Below, one piece after another: positions 27,176-34,980 of a stretch of DNA of 64,000 nt. Every line of letters starts with the position of its first letter. The stretch's first letter is position 1. This DNA is from Burkholderiales bacterium (GTDB lineage Bacteria; Pseudomonadota; Gammaproteobacteria; Burkholderiales; Burkholderiaceae_C): positions 1-64,000 of the forward strand of contig CANGHK010000006.1 of assembly GCA_947453625.1 (NCBI GenBank), given 5' to 3'. The translations under genes and the position numbers were made by a program. The notes under the pieces were generated by a model. The model saw nothing but the letters and a program-made list of their open reading frames with translations, had not been told where the DNA came from and ran no database searches.

Positions 27176-27945
27176 AGTCGCCCCTGACCCCGCCGCCCGC
27201 CGCCGGGCAGGCCAGCATCCTGGTCTGGGACCTGCCGGTGCGGCTGTTCCACGGCTTGCTGGCGCTGAGCTTTGCCGGCGCCTGGCTGACGGCCGAGAGC
27301 GAACGCTGGCGCCTGCTGCACGTCACGCTGGGCTACACCCTGGCCGGACTGCTGGTGTTCCGCGTGCTGTGGGGCCTGATCGGCACCCGCCACGCCCGAT
27401 TCACCGACTTCGTGCGCGGTCCCGGCGCGGTGCGCCGCTACCTGGCGGGGCTGTTGCGCGGCCAGCCCGAGCACGCTGTGGGCCACAACCCGGCCGGGGC
27501 GCTGGCCATCCTGGCCTTGCTGGCGCTCGGCGCTGCAAGCGCCGTCTCGGGCTGGGCGGTCTACAACCAACTGGGCGGCGAATGGCTGGAAGAAGCGCAT
27601 GAGATCGCCGCCAGCCTGATGCTGGCCGTGGTCGGCGTGCATGTCCTGGGCGTGGTGGTGGCGAGCTGGCTGCACCGCGAGAACCTGGCGGCCTCGATGA
27701 TCAGCGGCCGCAAGCGGGGTGCGCCGGAACAAGGCATACGCAGCGCCTGGCGCAGCGTGGCCGCACTGATGCTGGTCGCGGTACTGGGATTTTGGTGGCT
27801 GCAATGGCAGTCGGCGCCTGACGCGGCCGCATCGGCCAATGCGGGCGACGGCCCGGTGGTCCAGGGTCACCCGGCCCGGCAGTCCCACACGGTCAGCCGC
27901 AACGGCCGCAACAGCCACGGCGGCAGCGACAGCGACGGCGACTGA
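27172..27945 (+). CDS. Cytochrome b561-type membrane protein
   Basis: The 257-residue integral membrane protein has four main helices. Likely heme-ligand histidines are in VRLFHGLLALS, LLHVTLGYTLAG, and the pair EEAHEIAASLMLAVVGVHVLGVV. A fifth hydrophobic stretch (VAALMLVAVLGFWWL) precedes a short polar tail rich in Ser, His, Asn and Asp. It would pass quinol or periplasmic electrons to the diheme cytochrome. The 4-nt ATGA overlap with DHC argues for tight co-expression. Confidence 0.87.
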   Translation: MKSPLTPPPAAGQASILVWDLPVRLFHGLLALSFAGAWLTAESERWRLLHVTLGYTLAGLLVFRVLWGLIGTRHARFTDFVRGPGAVRRYLAGLLRGQPEHAVGHNPAGALAILALLALGAASAVSGWAVYNQLGGEWLEEAHEIAASLMLAVVGVHVLGVVVASWLHRENLAASMISGRKRGAPEQGIRSAWRSVAALMLVAVLGFWWLQWQSAPDAAASANAGDGPVVQGHPARQSHTVSRNGRNSHGGSDSDGD

Positions 27946-27990
27946 TCCGCCGCAGCAAAACCGCCAGCCACCCGGCCTACCATCCCCTTC

Positions 27991-28656
27991 ATGCGCATCC
28001 TGCTCGCCGAAGACGACACCCTGCTGGGCGACGGCCTGCGCGCCGGCCTGCGCCAGTCCGGCTTCCAGGTCGACTGGGTGCGCGACGGCGCCGCCGCCGA
28101 GCGGGAGTTGCGCGCCCAGCCCTATGCCGCGGCAGTGCTCGACCTGGGCCTGCCGCTGATGGACGGCCTGGACGTGCTGGCCAGCATCCGGCGCGCCGGC
28201 GTGACCCTGCCGGTGCTGGTGCTGACCGCCCGCGACACGGTGCCCGACCGCATCCGCGGCCTGGACGGGGGCGCCGACGACTATGTCGTCAAGCCGGTCG
28301 ACCTCGACGAGCTGGCAGCCCGGCTGCGCGCGCTGGTGCGGCGCGCCCACGGCCTGCCGCAGGACGTGCTGCAAGCCCAGGGCGTGACGCTGGACGTGGC
28401 GGCGCGCTCGGTCAGCCGCGACGGCCAGGCCGTGGCGCTGTCGACACGCGAGTTCGACCTGCTGCAGGCGCTGATGCTCAGCGCCGGCCGGGTGCTGTCG
28501 CGCGAGCAGCTTGAACAGCAGCTCTACGCCTGGGGCCAGGAGGTCGACAGCAACGCGGTCGAGGTGCATGTCCACCACCTGCGCAAGAAGCTGGGCACTG
28601 AGTTGATACAGACCGTGCGCGGCGTCGGCTACCTGCTGCCGCGCGACAGCCGATGA
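27991..28656 (+). CDS. OmpR/QseB-type response regulator
   Basis: The 221-residue regulator has a receiver domain with acidic pocket EDD (7-9), phospho-acceptor Asp51 in AAVLDLGLPLMDGL, Thr79 in VLTARD and Lys101 in YVVKPVD. The C-terminal winged helix includes STREFDLLQALMLSAGRVLSREQLEQQLYAWG and VDSNAVEVHVHHLRKKLG. It overlaps its kinase by 4 nt. It probably controls the SHP-DHC-cytochrome b genes just upstream (by position). No binding repeat was identified. Confidence 0.9.
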   Translation: MRILLAEDDTLLGDGLRAGLRQSGFQVDWVRDGAAAERELRAQPYAAAVLDLGLPLMDGLDVLASIRRAGVTLPVLVLTARDTVPDRIRGLDGGADDYVVKPVDLDELAARLRALVRRAHGLPQDVLQAQGVTLDVAARSVSRDGQAVALSTREFDLLQALMLSAGRVLSREQLEQQLYAWGQEVDSNAVEVHVHHLRKKLGTELIQTVRGVGYLLPRDSR

Positions 28657-30077
28657 CGGGGCTGCCGCGATCGCTGCAAGGCCGTCTGCTGGCCGGCCTG
28701 CTGGGCGCGGTGCTGCTGGTCTGGGGCGCGGCCGCGCTGGCCACCTGGCGCGACGTGCGGCATGAGCTCGACGAACTGCTGGACAGCCACCTGGCCCAGG
28801 CCGCCGCGCTGCTGGTGGCACGGCAGGCACGCGAGATCGATGACGATGACCACGGCATCGACGCGCCGCAACTGCACCGCTATGCGCCCAAGGTCGCGTT
28901 CCAGGTCTGGCACGCTGGCCGGCTGGCGCTGCGCTCGTCGAACGCGCCGGCCGCACCGATGCTGGCCCAGCCGGCGCTGCAGGCGCTCGTCCCGGCCGAT
29001 CGCGCACAGCGCGAGGATCACGAGCGGCAGGCCGATGGCCGTGCCGCGCCCGGCTTCAGCACCGGCCTGGCCACGGTGCAGATCGCCGGCACAGCCTGGC
29101 GGGTGTTCGCGGCCCAGGGCGCCGAGCGCGACATCCAGGTCTTTGTCGGTGAGCAGATCAGTTCGCGGGCGTCCATCCTGTGGGCGGTGCTGCGCGGCAC
29201 GCTGTGGCCGATGGCGCTGGCCTTGCCGCTGCTGGCACTGGCGGTCTGGTGGGCGGTACGCCAGGCCACCAAGCCGCTGCGCGCCTTGAGCCGCGCGCTG
29301 GCACAGCGCGACCCCCGGGCGCTGGAGCCGGTGGCGATCGTCGACCCACCGGCCGAGATGACGCCGCTGCTGGCTGCGCTGAACCGCTTGTTCGAACGCA
29401 TCACCGAGCGCGCCGAGGCCGAGCGCCGCTTCACCGCCGACGCGGCGCATGAGTTGCGCACGCCGATCGCCGCAATCCGCACCCAGGCCCAGGTGGCGTT
29501 GGCCGAAACCGACGGCGCGGCCCGCGCCCACGCCCTGCGCGCCACGCTGGCCGGCTGCGACCGCGCCACCCGGCTGGTGGCGCAACTGCTGACGCTGTCG
29601 CGGCTGGATGCCGGCACGGCACCGGCCTCGGCGCCGCTGGACCTGGCCGCGCTGGCCCGGCGCGTCGCGGGCGAACTGGCGCCTTCGGCCATCGCCCGGC
29701 ACCAGACCCTGGGGCTGGACGCCAGCGCAGCCTGCCCCGTGCGCGGCGACGAGACGCTGGTGGCGGTGCTGTTGCGCAACCTGATCGACAACGCGCTGCG
29801 CTACAGCCCCGACGGTGCGGAGGTGCGCATCGTCGTCCAGCCCGCGGGCGGTCAGGTGCTGCTGCAGGTCGACGACAGCGGGCCCGGCTTGGCCAAGGCC
29901 GACCGCCAGCGCCTGGGCGAGCGTTTCTTCCGCGTGCTGGGCAGCAGCCAGGGCGGCAGCGGCCTGGGCTGGTCCATCGTGCGCCGCATCGCGCAAGCGC
30001 ATGGCGCGACGGTGGATGTGGCGCCGTCAGCGGCCTTGGGCGGGCTGGCGGTCAGCTTGGCGTGGCCGGCGGCCTGA
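28653..30077 (+). CDS. QseC-type sensor histidine kinase
   Basis: The 474-residue inner-membrane kinase has TM1 (about 12-31), a periplasmic sensor domain (32-175), TM2 (about 184-203), a HAMP-like linker, the phospho-acceptor His266 in [16 protein letters not shown], and the ATPase domain with [16 protein letters not shown] (N box), DDSGPGL (G1) and GLGWSIVRRIAQAHGA (G2). Paired with the upstream regulator by a 4-nt overlap. The signal is unknown; a redox or respiratory cue is likely from context. It converges with pcaF. Confidence 0.9.
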   Translation: MTGLPRSLQGRLLAGLLGAVLLVWGAAALATWRDVRHELDELLDSHLAQAAALLVARQAREIDDDDHGIDAPQLHRYAPKVAFQVWHAGRLALRSSNAPAAPMLAQPALQALVPADRAQREDHERQADGRAAPGFSTGLATVQIAGTAWRVFAAQGAERDIQVFVGEQISSRASILWAVLRGTLWPMALALPLLALAVWWAVRQATKPLRALSRALAQRDPRALEPVAIVDPPAEMTPLLAALNRLFERITERAEAERRFTADAAHELRTPIAAIRTQAQVALAETDGAARAHALRATLAGCDRATRLVAQLLTLSRLDAGTAPASAPLDLAALARRVAGELAPSAIARHQTLGLDASAACPVRGDETLVAVLLRNLIDNALRYSPDGAEVRIVVQPAGGQVLLQVDDSGPGLAKADRQRLGERFFRVLGSSQGGSGLGWSIVRRIAQAHGATVDVAPSAALGGLAVSLAWPAA

Positions 30078-30096
30078 GGGCCTGCGCGGCCCGATC

Positions 30097-31299
30097 TCAG
30101 ACCCGTTCCAGCACCAGCGCGATGCCCTGGCCGACGCCTATGCACATCGTGCACAGCGCGTAGCGGCCCTGGATGCGGTGCAACTGGTTCACCGCGGTGG
30201 TGGCCAGCCGCGCGCCGCTGGCGCCCAGCGGGTGGCCGAGTGCGATCGCGCCGCCGTTCGGGTTGACACGCGCATCGTCGTCGGCCAGGCCCAGGTCGCG
30301 CAGCACCGCCAGGCCTTGGGCGGCGAAGGCCTCGTTCAACTCGATCACGTCCATCTGGGCCAGGCTCAGGCCGGTCAGCTCGAGCACGCGGCGGGTGGCC
30401 GGCGCCGGACCGAAACCCATGATGCGCGGCGCCACGCCGGCGGTGGCCATGCCCACCACGCGGGCGCGCGGCGTCAGGCCGTGGCGGGCGGCGGCCGACT
30501 CGCTGGCCAGCAGCAGCGCGCAGGAGCCGTCGTTGACGCCGCTGGCGTTGCCCGCCGTCACCGTGCCGTCGGGGCGCACCACGCCCCTCAACTTGGCCAG
30601 CGCTTCCAGGCTGGTCTCGCGCGGGTGTTCGTCGCGGCTGACGATGACCGCGTCGCCCTTCTTCTGGGCGATGCTGACCGGCGTGATCTCGGCATCGAAG
30701 AAGCCGGCTTGCTGGGCCGCCACCGCCTTGAGTTGCGAGGCCAGCGCCATCCGGTCCTGCGCCTCGCGCTCGATGCCGAACTCGGTGGCCACGTTCTCGG
30801 CCGTCTCGGGCATCGAATCGACGCCGTGCATCTGTTTCATCAGCTTGTTGACGAAGCGCCAACCTATGGTGGTGTCGTAGACCGCGTTGCTGCGACTGAA
30901 GGCGGTTTCGGCCTTGGGCATCACGAAGGGTGCGCGGCTCATGCTCTCGACGCCGCCGGCGATCATCAGCTGGGCCTCACCCGACTTGATCGCACGCGCC
31001 GCCGTGCCCACCGCGTCCAGCCCCGAACCGCAGAGCCGGTTGATCGTGCCGCCCGGCACGCCCACCGGCAAGCCGGCCAGCAACGCGGCCATGCGGGCGA
31101 CGTTGCGGTTGTCCTCACCGGCCTGGTTGGCGCAGCCGTAGAGCACGTCGGCCAGCGCGTCCCAGTCCACACCCGGGTTGCGCGCCATCAGCGCCCGCAG
31201 CGGGATAGCGCCCAGGTCGTCGGTGCGCACGCTGGACAGCGCGCCGCCGTAGCGGCCGATGGGGGTGCGGATGGCGTCGCAGATGTAGGCGTGGGTCAT
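30097..31299 (-). CDS. pcaF: 3-Oxoadipyl-CoA thiolase
   Basis: The 400-residue thiolase matches PcaF/PaaJ over its full length. The N-terminus is MTHAYICDAIRTPIGRYGGALSSVRTDDL, nucleophilic Cys90 is in TINRLCGSGLD, then NEAFAAQ, GHPLGASGAR (histidine) and the second cysteine in LCTMCIGVGQG. It cleaves 3-oxoadipyl-CoA to succinyl-CoA and acetyl-CoA, the last step of the box pathway as well as of the beta-ketoadipate and phenylacetate routes. It shares the direction of boxCBA but is 585 nt away, so it probably has its own promoter. Confidence 0.93.
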   Translation of the reverse strand: MTHAYICDAIRTPIGRYGGALSSVRTDDLGAIPLRALMARNPGVDWDALADVLYGCANQAGEDNRNVARMAALLAGLPVGVPGGTINRLCGSGLDAVGTAARAIKSGEAQLMIAGGVESMSRAPFVMPKAETAFSRSNAVYDTTIGWRFVNKLMKQMHGVDSMPETAENVATEFGIEREAQDRMALASQLKAVAAQQAGFFDAEITPVSIAQKKGDAVIVSRDEHPRETSLEALAKLRGVVRPDGTVTAGNASGVNDGSCALLLASESAAARHGLTPRARVVGMATAGVAPRIMGFGPAPATRRVLELTGLSLAQMDVIELNEAFAAQGLAVLRDLGLADDDARVNPNGGAIALGHPLGASGARLATTAVNQLHRIQGRYALCTMCIGVGQGIALVLERV

Positions 31300-31884
31300 G
31301 GTCTGGTCTCCTTGTTGGCCGGGGGCTGTGCCCGAGGGGAGGATGCTAATCCTGCGCGGGTCGGTGTCACGGTCACGTGCGGGTCAGGCGGCCGGGTGCT
31401 GGGCTGCGGCGCCGCGGCGCACTGGCGGGAGGGTTGCTGGCCGACATTAGAGGGGCGACCCAGTGGTAGCGGCAGAAGGCCGCCGAGTGGCCGACTGCGC
31501 CGGTACAGGTGAACGGCTGGTTCGGACCCCTCTGGCTGCACCCCAGACCTGAGGTGGCAGCGGCGCTCGGCGCATAGCCTTGAACTGCGGCAGTTGAACC
31601 GGCGTGCCAGACAGCGGTTGTTCGTCTAGGCCCGCTCACGGCCATTTGTGAGGTCACGAGCCGCTGCTTCGTAGAAGCGAAACAAGAAAAGCGATGGCTC
31701 GCCGTCCGGCCGCTTTGGAGCGACCCGGCAGGCAGGTATGGGTCGACCAGCGACGTCCAGGCACGCGAGCTCGGCGCCAGACAGCCGCCTTTCAGGGCTG
31801 CGGCACCTGGCCAGCGGCGCCGTTATCAACAGCAGGCCACGACGACGCCAAACCCGTTGCTTGGCGCCGCGCCCAGACCCCCCC
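31300..31884. other. 585-nt region without a convincing gene
   Basis: Between boxA and pcaF I find only short open frames on both strands with atypical composition (for example 31626-31829 minus, 67 codons) and no recognisable domain, ribosome site or terminator. The composition is more uneven than in the neighbouring genes, and the region looks like decayed DNA or a degenerate intergenic repeat. It must contain the pcaF promoter near its left end, but I cannot place it. Confidence 0.5.
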
Positions 31885-33240
31885 TCAATAGGTTTCCAGG
31901 TGCAGCCGGCCCTCGCGCTTGAGCGCCGCGCCTAGGGTCTCCCAGTCCAGACCGGCCTGGGTGGCGACGTCGCGCAGCGCCAGCACCACGCCCTCCTCCA
32001 TCGCCTTCAGGCCGCAGACATAGAAGTGGCTCTGGCCGTCGCGCAGCAGCGCGCCCAGGTCGGCGGCACGCTCGCGCATCGCGTCCTGCACATAGCGCCG
32101 GGGATGGCCGGGCGTGCGCGAGAAGGCGAAGTTGCAGTCGATGAAATCCTTGGGCAGGTTCTGCAGCGGACCGAAATACGGCAGTTCTTGCTGGGTACGG
32201 GCACCGAAGAACAGCATCAGCTTGCCGCCCTCGAATTTGCCGGATGCCTGCCCCGAGGCCGCAGCTTCGCTGCCGCCGCCCCCCGAGGGGTGCCAGCCAG
32301 CTTGGGACGGCCCGGCGCTTGCCTGCCGCAGGCGCCGCCGCCACTCGGTCATCGCCCGCATCGGCGCCGAGCCGGTGCCGGTGCAGATCATCACGATGTG
32401 GCTGCGCGGGTGGTTGGGCATCAGGAAGCTGGCGCCGAAGGGGCCGATCACCGAGACCTTGTCGCCCACGGCCAGGTCGCACAGGTAGTTGCTGGCCACG
32501 CCGCGCACCGGCTGGCCCTGGTGGTCTTCGAGCACCCGCTTGACGGTCAGCGACAGGTTGTTGTAGCCGGGACGCTCGCCGTTGCGCGGGCTGGCGATCG
32601 AGTACTGGCGCGCGTGGTGGGGTCGGCCTTGGGCGTCGGTGCCCGGCGCCAGGATGGCTATCGACTGGCCCTCGAGCACCGGAAACGGCATGGCGCCGAA
32701 ATCGAGCACGATGTGGTGGGTGTCGTAGTCGGTGCCGACCGCAGTGACCCGCACATTGCCCGCCACCGTGGCGCTGACCGACTTCTCGGCGGACTTGGGG
32801 CCGTACAGGTTGGTGTAGGCATGGGCGGCCGACCAGGGCGGCAGCACAGCCCCAAAGGCGGCCGAGTTGAACGATGCCTCGCCGGTGACGTCGGCCGGTG
32901 CGGCGGCCGTGCTGGCCTCGGCCATCGCGCCAACATCCACGCCGGCCTCGGCCAGTTGCTCGGTGCTCAACTCGGCCGGCAGTTCGTCCCAGGTCAGTTG
33001 CTCGTCGGGCGTGTAGGCCTTGGCGCGGGGCATCTGGCGCCAGTTGTCGATCGACCCGGTGGGGCAGGGCGAGATGCAGTCCATGCACAGGTTGCACTTG
33101 AGCGCATCCACCACGTAGTTGCGGTCGTCATGCGTGATCGCGCCCACCGGGCAGGTGGCTTCACAGGTGTTGCAGCGGATGCAGATCTCAGGGTCGATCA
33201 GGTGCTGCTTGATGACGGCGAGTTCAGCAGGGACGGTCAT
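31885..33240 (-). CDS. boxA: Benzoyl-CoA 2,3-epoxidase reductase component
   Basis: The 451-residue NADPH-dependent reductase feeds electrons to BoxB. It has two ferredoxin-type [4Fe-4S] motifs at the N-terminus ([12 protein letters not shown] and [12 protein letters not shown]), an acidic linker (about 75-125), an FAD domain with [11 protein letters not shown], and an NADP domain with [14 protein letters not shown] and [14 protein letters not shown] 27-codon glycine/alanine/serine-rich segment ([18 protein letters not shown] and onward) interrupts the NADP domain after EWRRRLR. It is DNA of a dispersed repeat (32245-32325) and is in frame. The start MTVPAEL is preceded by GGAG. boxB lies 114 nt upstream. 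Confidence 0.93.
   Translation of the reverse strand: MTVPAELAVIKQHLIDPEICIRCNTCEATCPVGAITHDDRNYVVDALKCNLCMDCISPCPTGSIDNWRQMPRAKAYTPDEQLTWDELPAELSTEQLAEAGVDVGAMAEASTAAAPADVTGEASFNSAAFGAVLPPWSAAHAYTNLYGPKSAEKSVSATVAGNVRVTAVGTDYDTHHIVLDFGAMPFPVLEGQSIAILAPGTDAQGRPHHARQYSIASPRNGERPGYNNLSLTVKRVLEDHQGQPVRGVASNYLCDLAVGDKVSVIGPFGASFLMPNHPRSHIVMICTGTGSAPMRAMTEWRRRLRQASAGPSQAGWHPSGGGGSEAAASGQASGKFEGGKLMLFFGARTQQELPYFGPLQNLPKDFIDCNFAFSRTPGHPRRYVQDAMRERAADLGALLRDGQSHFYVCGLKAMEEGVVLALRDVATQAGLDWETLGAALKREGRLHLETY
32245..32325. repeat. In-frame dispersed-repeat insert within boxA
   Basis: This 81-nt segment encodes low-complexity sequence between the BoxA motifs WRRRLR and SGKFEGG, which I expect to be adjacent in a typical BoxA. 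On the plus strand it contains CGCTGCCGCCGCCCCCC followed by GAGGGG. The same core (one mismatch in 23) occurs in the insert at 54718-54789 of the metalloprotease gene. Confidence 0.65.
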
Positions 33241-33354
33241 GCGGGCGGCTCCGGAATCCAGGTGGCAGAAGTCAAGCAAGCCAACACCGCGCAACCTGCT
33301 CTGCCGGGCAGCTGGCGTTCGAGGGGGCGCGCCGAAGGCGCTACGGGGGTGGGC
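33241..33354. repeat. Spacer between boxB and boxA with repeat-like DNA
   Basis: The 114-nt spacer carries, next to the boxB stop, the GC-rich segment GCGCTACGGGGGTGGG. It closely resembles GCCGCTGCGGGGGTGGG at the boxC stop (34963-34979). No promoter is apparent; GGAG at the boxA end serves as the ribosome site. Confidence 0.45.
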
Positions 33355-34782
33355 TCAGTTGAAGCGGACGTAGTCGAAATCGACCGGCTGGCGGTTGATG
33401 CCCATGACCGGCGGCGCAATCCAGTTGGCGAACTTGCCGGGCTCAACCACCCGGCCCATCAGGCTGGCGACAAACGCCCGGTCGCCACCCGAGGGCAGCC
33501 AGCGGTCGACGTTGGCAGCCCATTCGGCTTCGCTCACCACGCGCCCGTCGGGCGCCACCTTGACGCCCTTGAGCGCACCGATGTTGCGGTGGAAGGCCTT
33601 GTGCGGCACTTGCAGCCTGAACGGGATGCCGGCCTTCTCGATCACCTTGTTCCAGCGGTTCACGCCACCGACCGAGTCCTTGATGTAGTCGTCTCGCAGC
33701 ACCTCGTTCAGCGCGTTGAGCATCGGCACCTCGCGCTCGACCAGTTGGCCGCCCTGCACCGCGATCACCTTGTAGGTCTGGCCCTTGAGCAGGTGGTCGT
33801 CATTGCGCTTGCCTTCCTCGAAGCGGCCCTTCAGACCGGTCGAGTAGAAGGTGGCCGCGTTGCTGGATTCGTCGGCGCCGAACAGGTCGATCGTGACGCT
33901 GAAATGGAAGTTCAGGTAGCGCTGCAGCGTGGGCAGGTCGATCACGCCGGCCGCGCGCAGCTTGACCGGGTCGTCGGTCTTGAGCTCGTTCATCGCCGCG
34001 CAGGTACGGCTGATGACGCGGCTGATGCCCGACTCGCCGACGAACATGTGGTGGGCCTCCTCGGTCAGCATGAACTTGGTGGTGCGGGCCAGCGGGTCGA
34101 AGCTGGATTCGGCCAGCGCGCAGAGCTGGAACTTGCCGTCGCGGTCGGTGAAGTAGGTGAACATGAAGAACGCCAACCAATCCGGCGTCTCTTCATTGAA
34201 GGCCTGCAGGATGCGCGGGTTGTCTTCCTGGCCCGAGCGGCGCTCGAGCAGCGCCTCTCCTTCTTCACGGCCATCGCGGCCGAAATGCTTGTGCAGCAGG
34301 TAGACCATCGCCCACAGGTGGCGGCCTTCTTCCACGTTGATCTGGTACAGGTTGCGCAGGTCGTACTGGCTGGGCGCGGTCAGGCCCAGGTGGCGCTGCT
34401 GCTCGACCGACGCCGGCTCGGTGTCGCCCTGCGTGACGATGATGCGGCGCAGGTTGGCGCGGTATTCGCCGGGCACATCCTGCCAGGCGGCTTCGCCCTT
34501 GTGGTCGCCGAAGTGGATCTTGCGATCGGACTCGCCCGGGTTCAGGAAGATGCCCCAGCGGTAGTCGCGCATCTTCACATGGCCGAACTGCGCCCAGCCC
34601 TGCGGGTCGACGCTGATCGCGGTGCGCAGGTAGACGTCGGACGTGGTGCTGCCCTCAGGGCCCATGTCGTCCCACCAGTTCAGGAAGTTGGGTTGCCACT
34701 GCTCGAGCGCGCGCTGCAGCGTGCGGTCTTCGCTCAGGTTGACGTTGTTGGGGATCTTGTCGATGTAGTTGATGGCGGACAT
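33355..34782 (-). CDS. boxB: Benzoyl-CoA 2,3-epoxidase oxygenase component
   Basis: The 475-residue di-iron oxygenase inserts one oxygen atom into benzoyl-CoA to give 2,3-epoxybenzoyl-CoA. The diiron ligands are visible as NVEEGRHLWAMVYLL and LTEEAHHMFVGESG, each an ExxH type. The opening SAINYIDKIPNNVNLSEDRTLQRALEQWQPNFLNWWDDMGP and closing PPVMGINRQPVDFDYVRFN are highly characteristic of BoxB. The start MSAINYIDK is chosen because GGAGA lies 8 nt upstream; an ATG 24 nt earlier (MSFELETD) is also in frame. It works with BoxA; the genes are 114 nt apart. Confidence 0.95.
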   Translation of the reverse strand: MSAINYIDKIPNNVNLSEDRTLQRALEQWQPNFLNWWDDMGPEGSTTSDVYLRTAISVDPQGWAQFGHVKMRDYRWGIFLNPGESDRKIHFGDHKGEAAWQDVPGEYRANLRRIIVTQGDTEPASVEQQRHLGLTAPSQYDLRNLYQINVEEGRHLWAMVYLLHKHFGRDGREEGEALLERRSGQEDNPRILQAFNEETPDWLAFFMFTYFTDRDGKFQLCALAESSFDPLARTTKFMLTEEAHHMFVGESGISRVISRTCAAMNELKTDDPVKLRAAGVIDLPTLQRYLNFHFSVTIDLFGADESSNAATFYSTGLKGRFEEGKRNDDHLLKGQTYKVIAVQGGQLVEREVPMLNALNEVLRDDYIKDSVGGVNRWNKVIEKAGIPFRLQVPHKAFHRNIGALKGVKVAPDGRVVSEAEWAANVDRWLPSGGDRAFVASLMGRVVEPGKFANWIAPPVMGINRQPVDFDYVRFN

Positions 34783-34837
34783 GTCGGTCTCCAGTTCAAA
34801 ACTCATGGGGAGAGGTCTGCAAGTGGACGCCACGGAG

Positions 34838-34940
34838 CCGGCTTTGCCGGGCCGTTTGCGGCGCCCCCTTGAGGGGGCTGAGGCGGGACACAAACGGCGT
34901 GCCGTTTGTGTCTGCCGAAGGGCTGGGCCACTGGCCCAGC
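34838..34940. repeat. Cluster of four perfect hairpins between boxC and boxB
   Basis: In the 198-nt spacer are CCGGC-TTT-GCCGG (34838-34850), GCCCCCT-TG-AGGGGGC (34863-34878), GACACAAACGGC-GT-GCCGTTTGTGTC (34887-34912) and GCTGGGCCA-C-TGGCCCAGC (34922-34940), all perfect. There is no T-run on either strand. They would form strong RNA structures within the boxC-boxB message, able to set processing points or stabilise one segment. The 12-bp arm pair is far beyond chance. Confidence 0.75.
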
Positions 34941-34980
34941 GCGACCTGCAAGGGCGGCCCAAGGCCGCTGCGGGGGTGGG

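Noticed and set aside
32026-34872. A 948-codon open frame on the plus strand across boxA and boxB
   Set aside because: It is antisense to two securely identified genes. The composition (rich in His, Gln, Val, Gly, Ala, Arg) is that of a GC-bias shadow and it has no domain or ribosome site.
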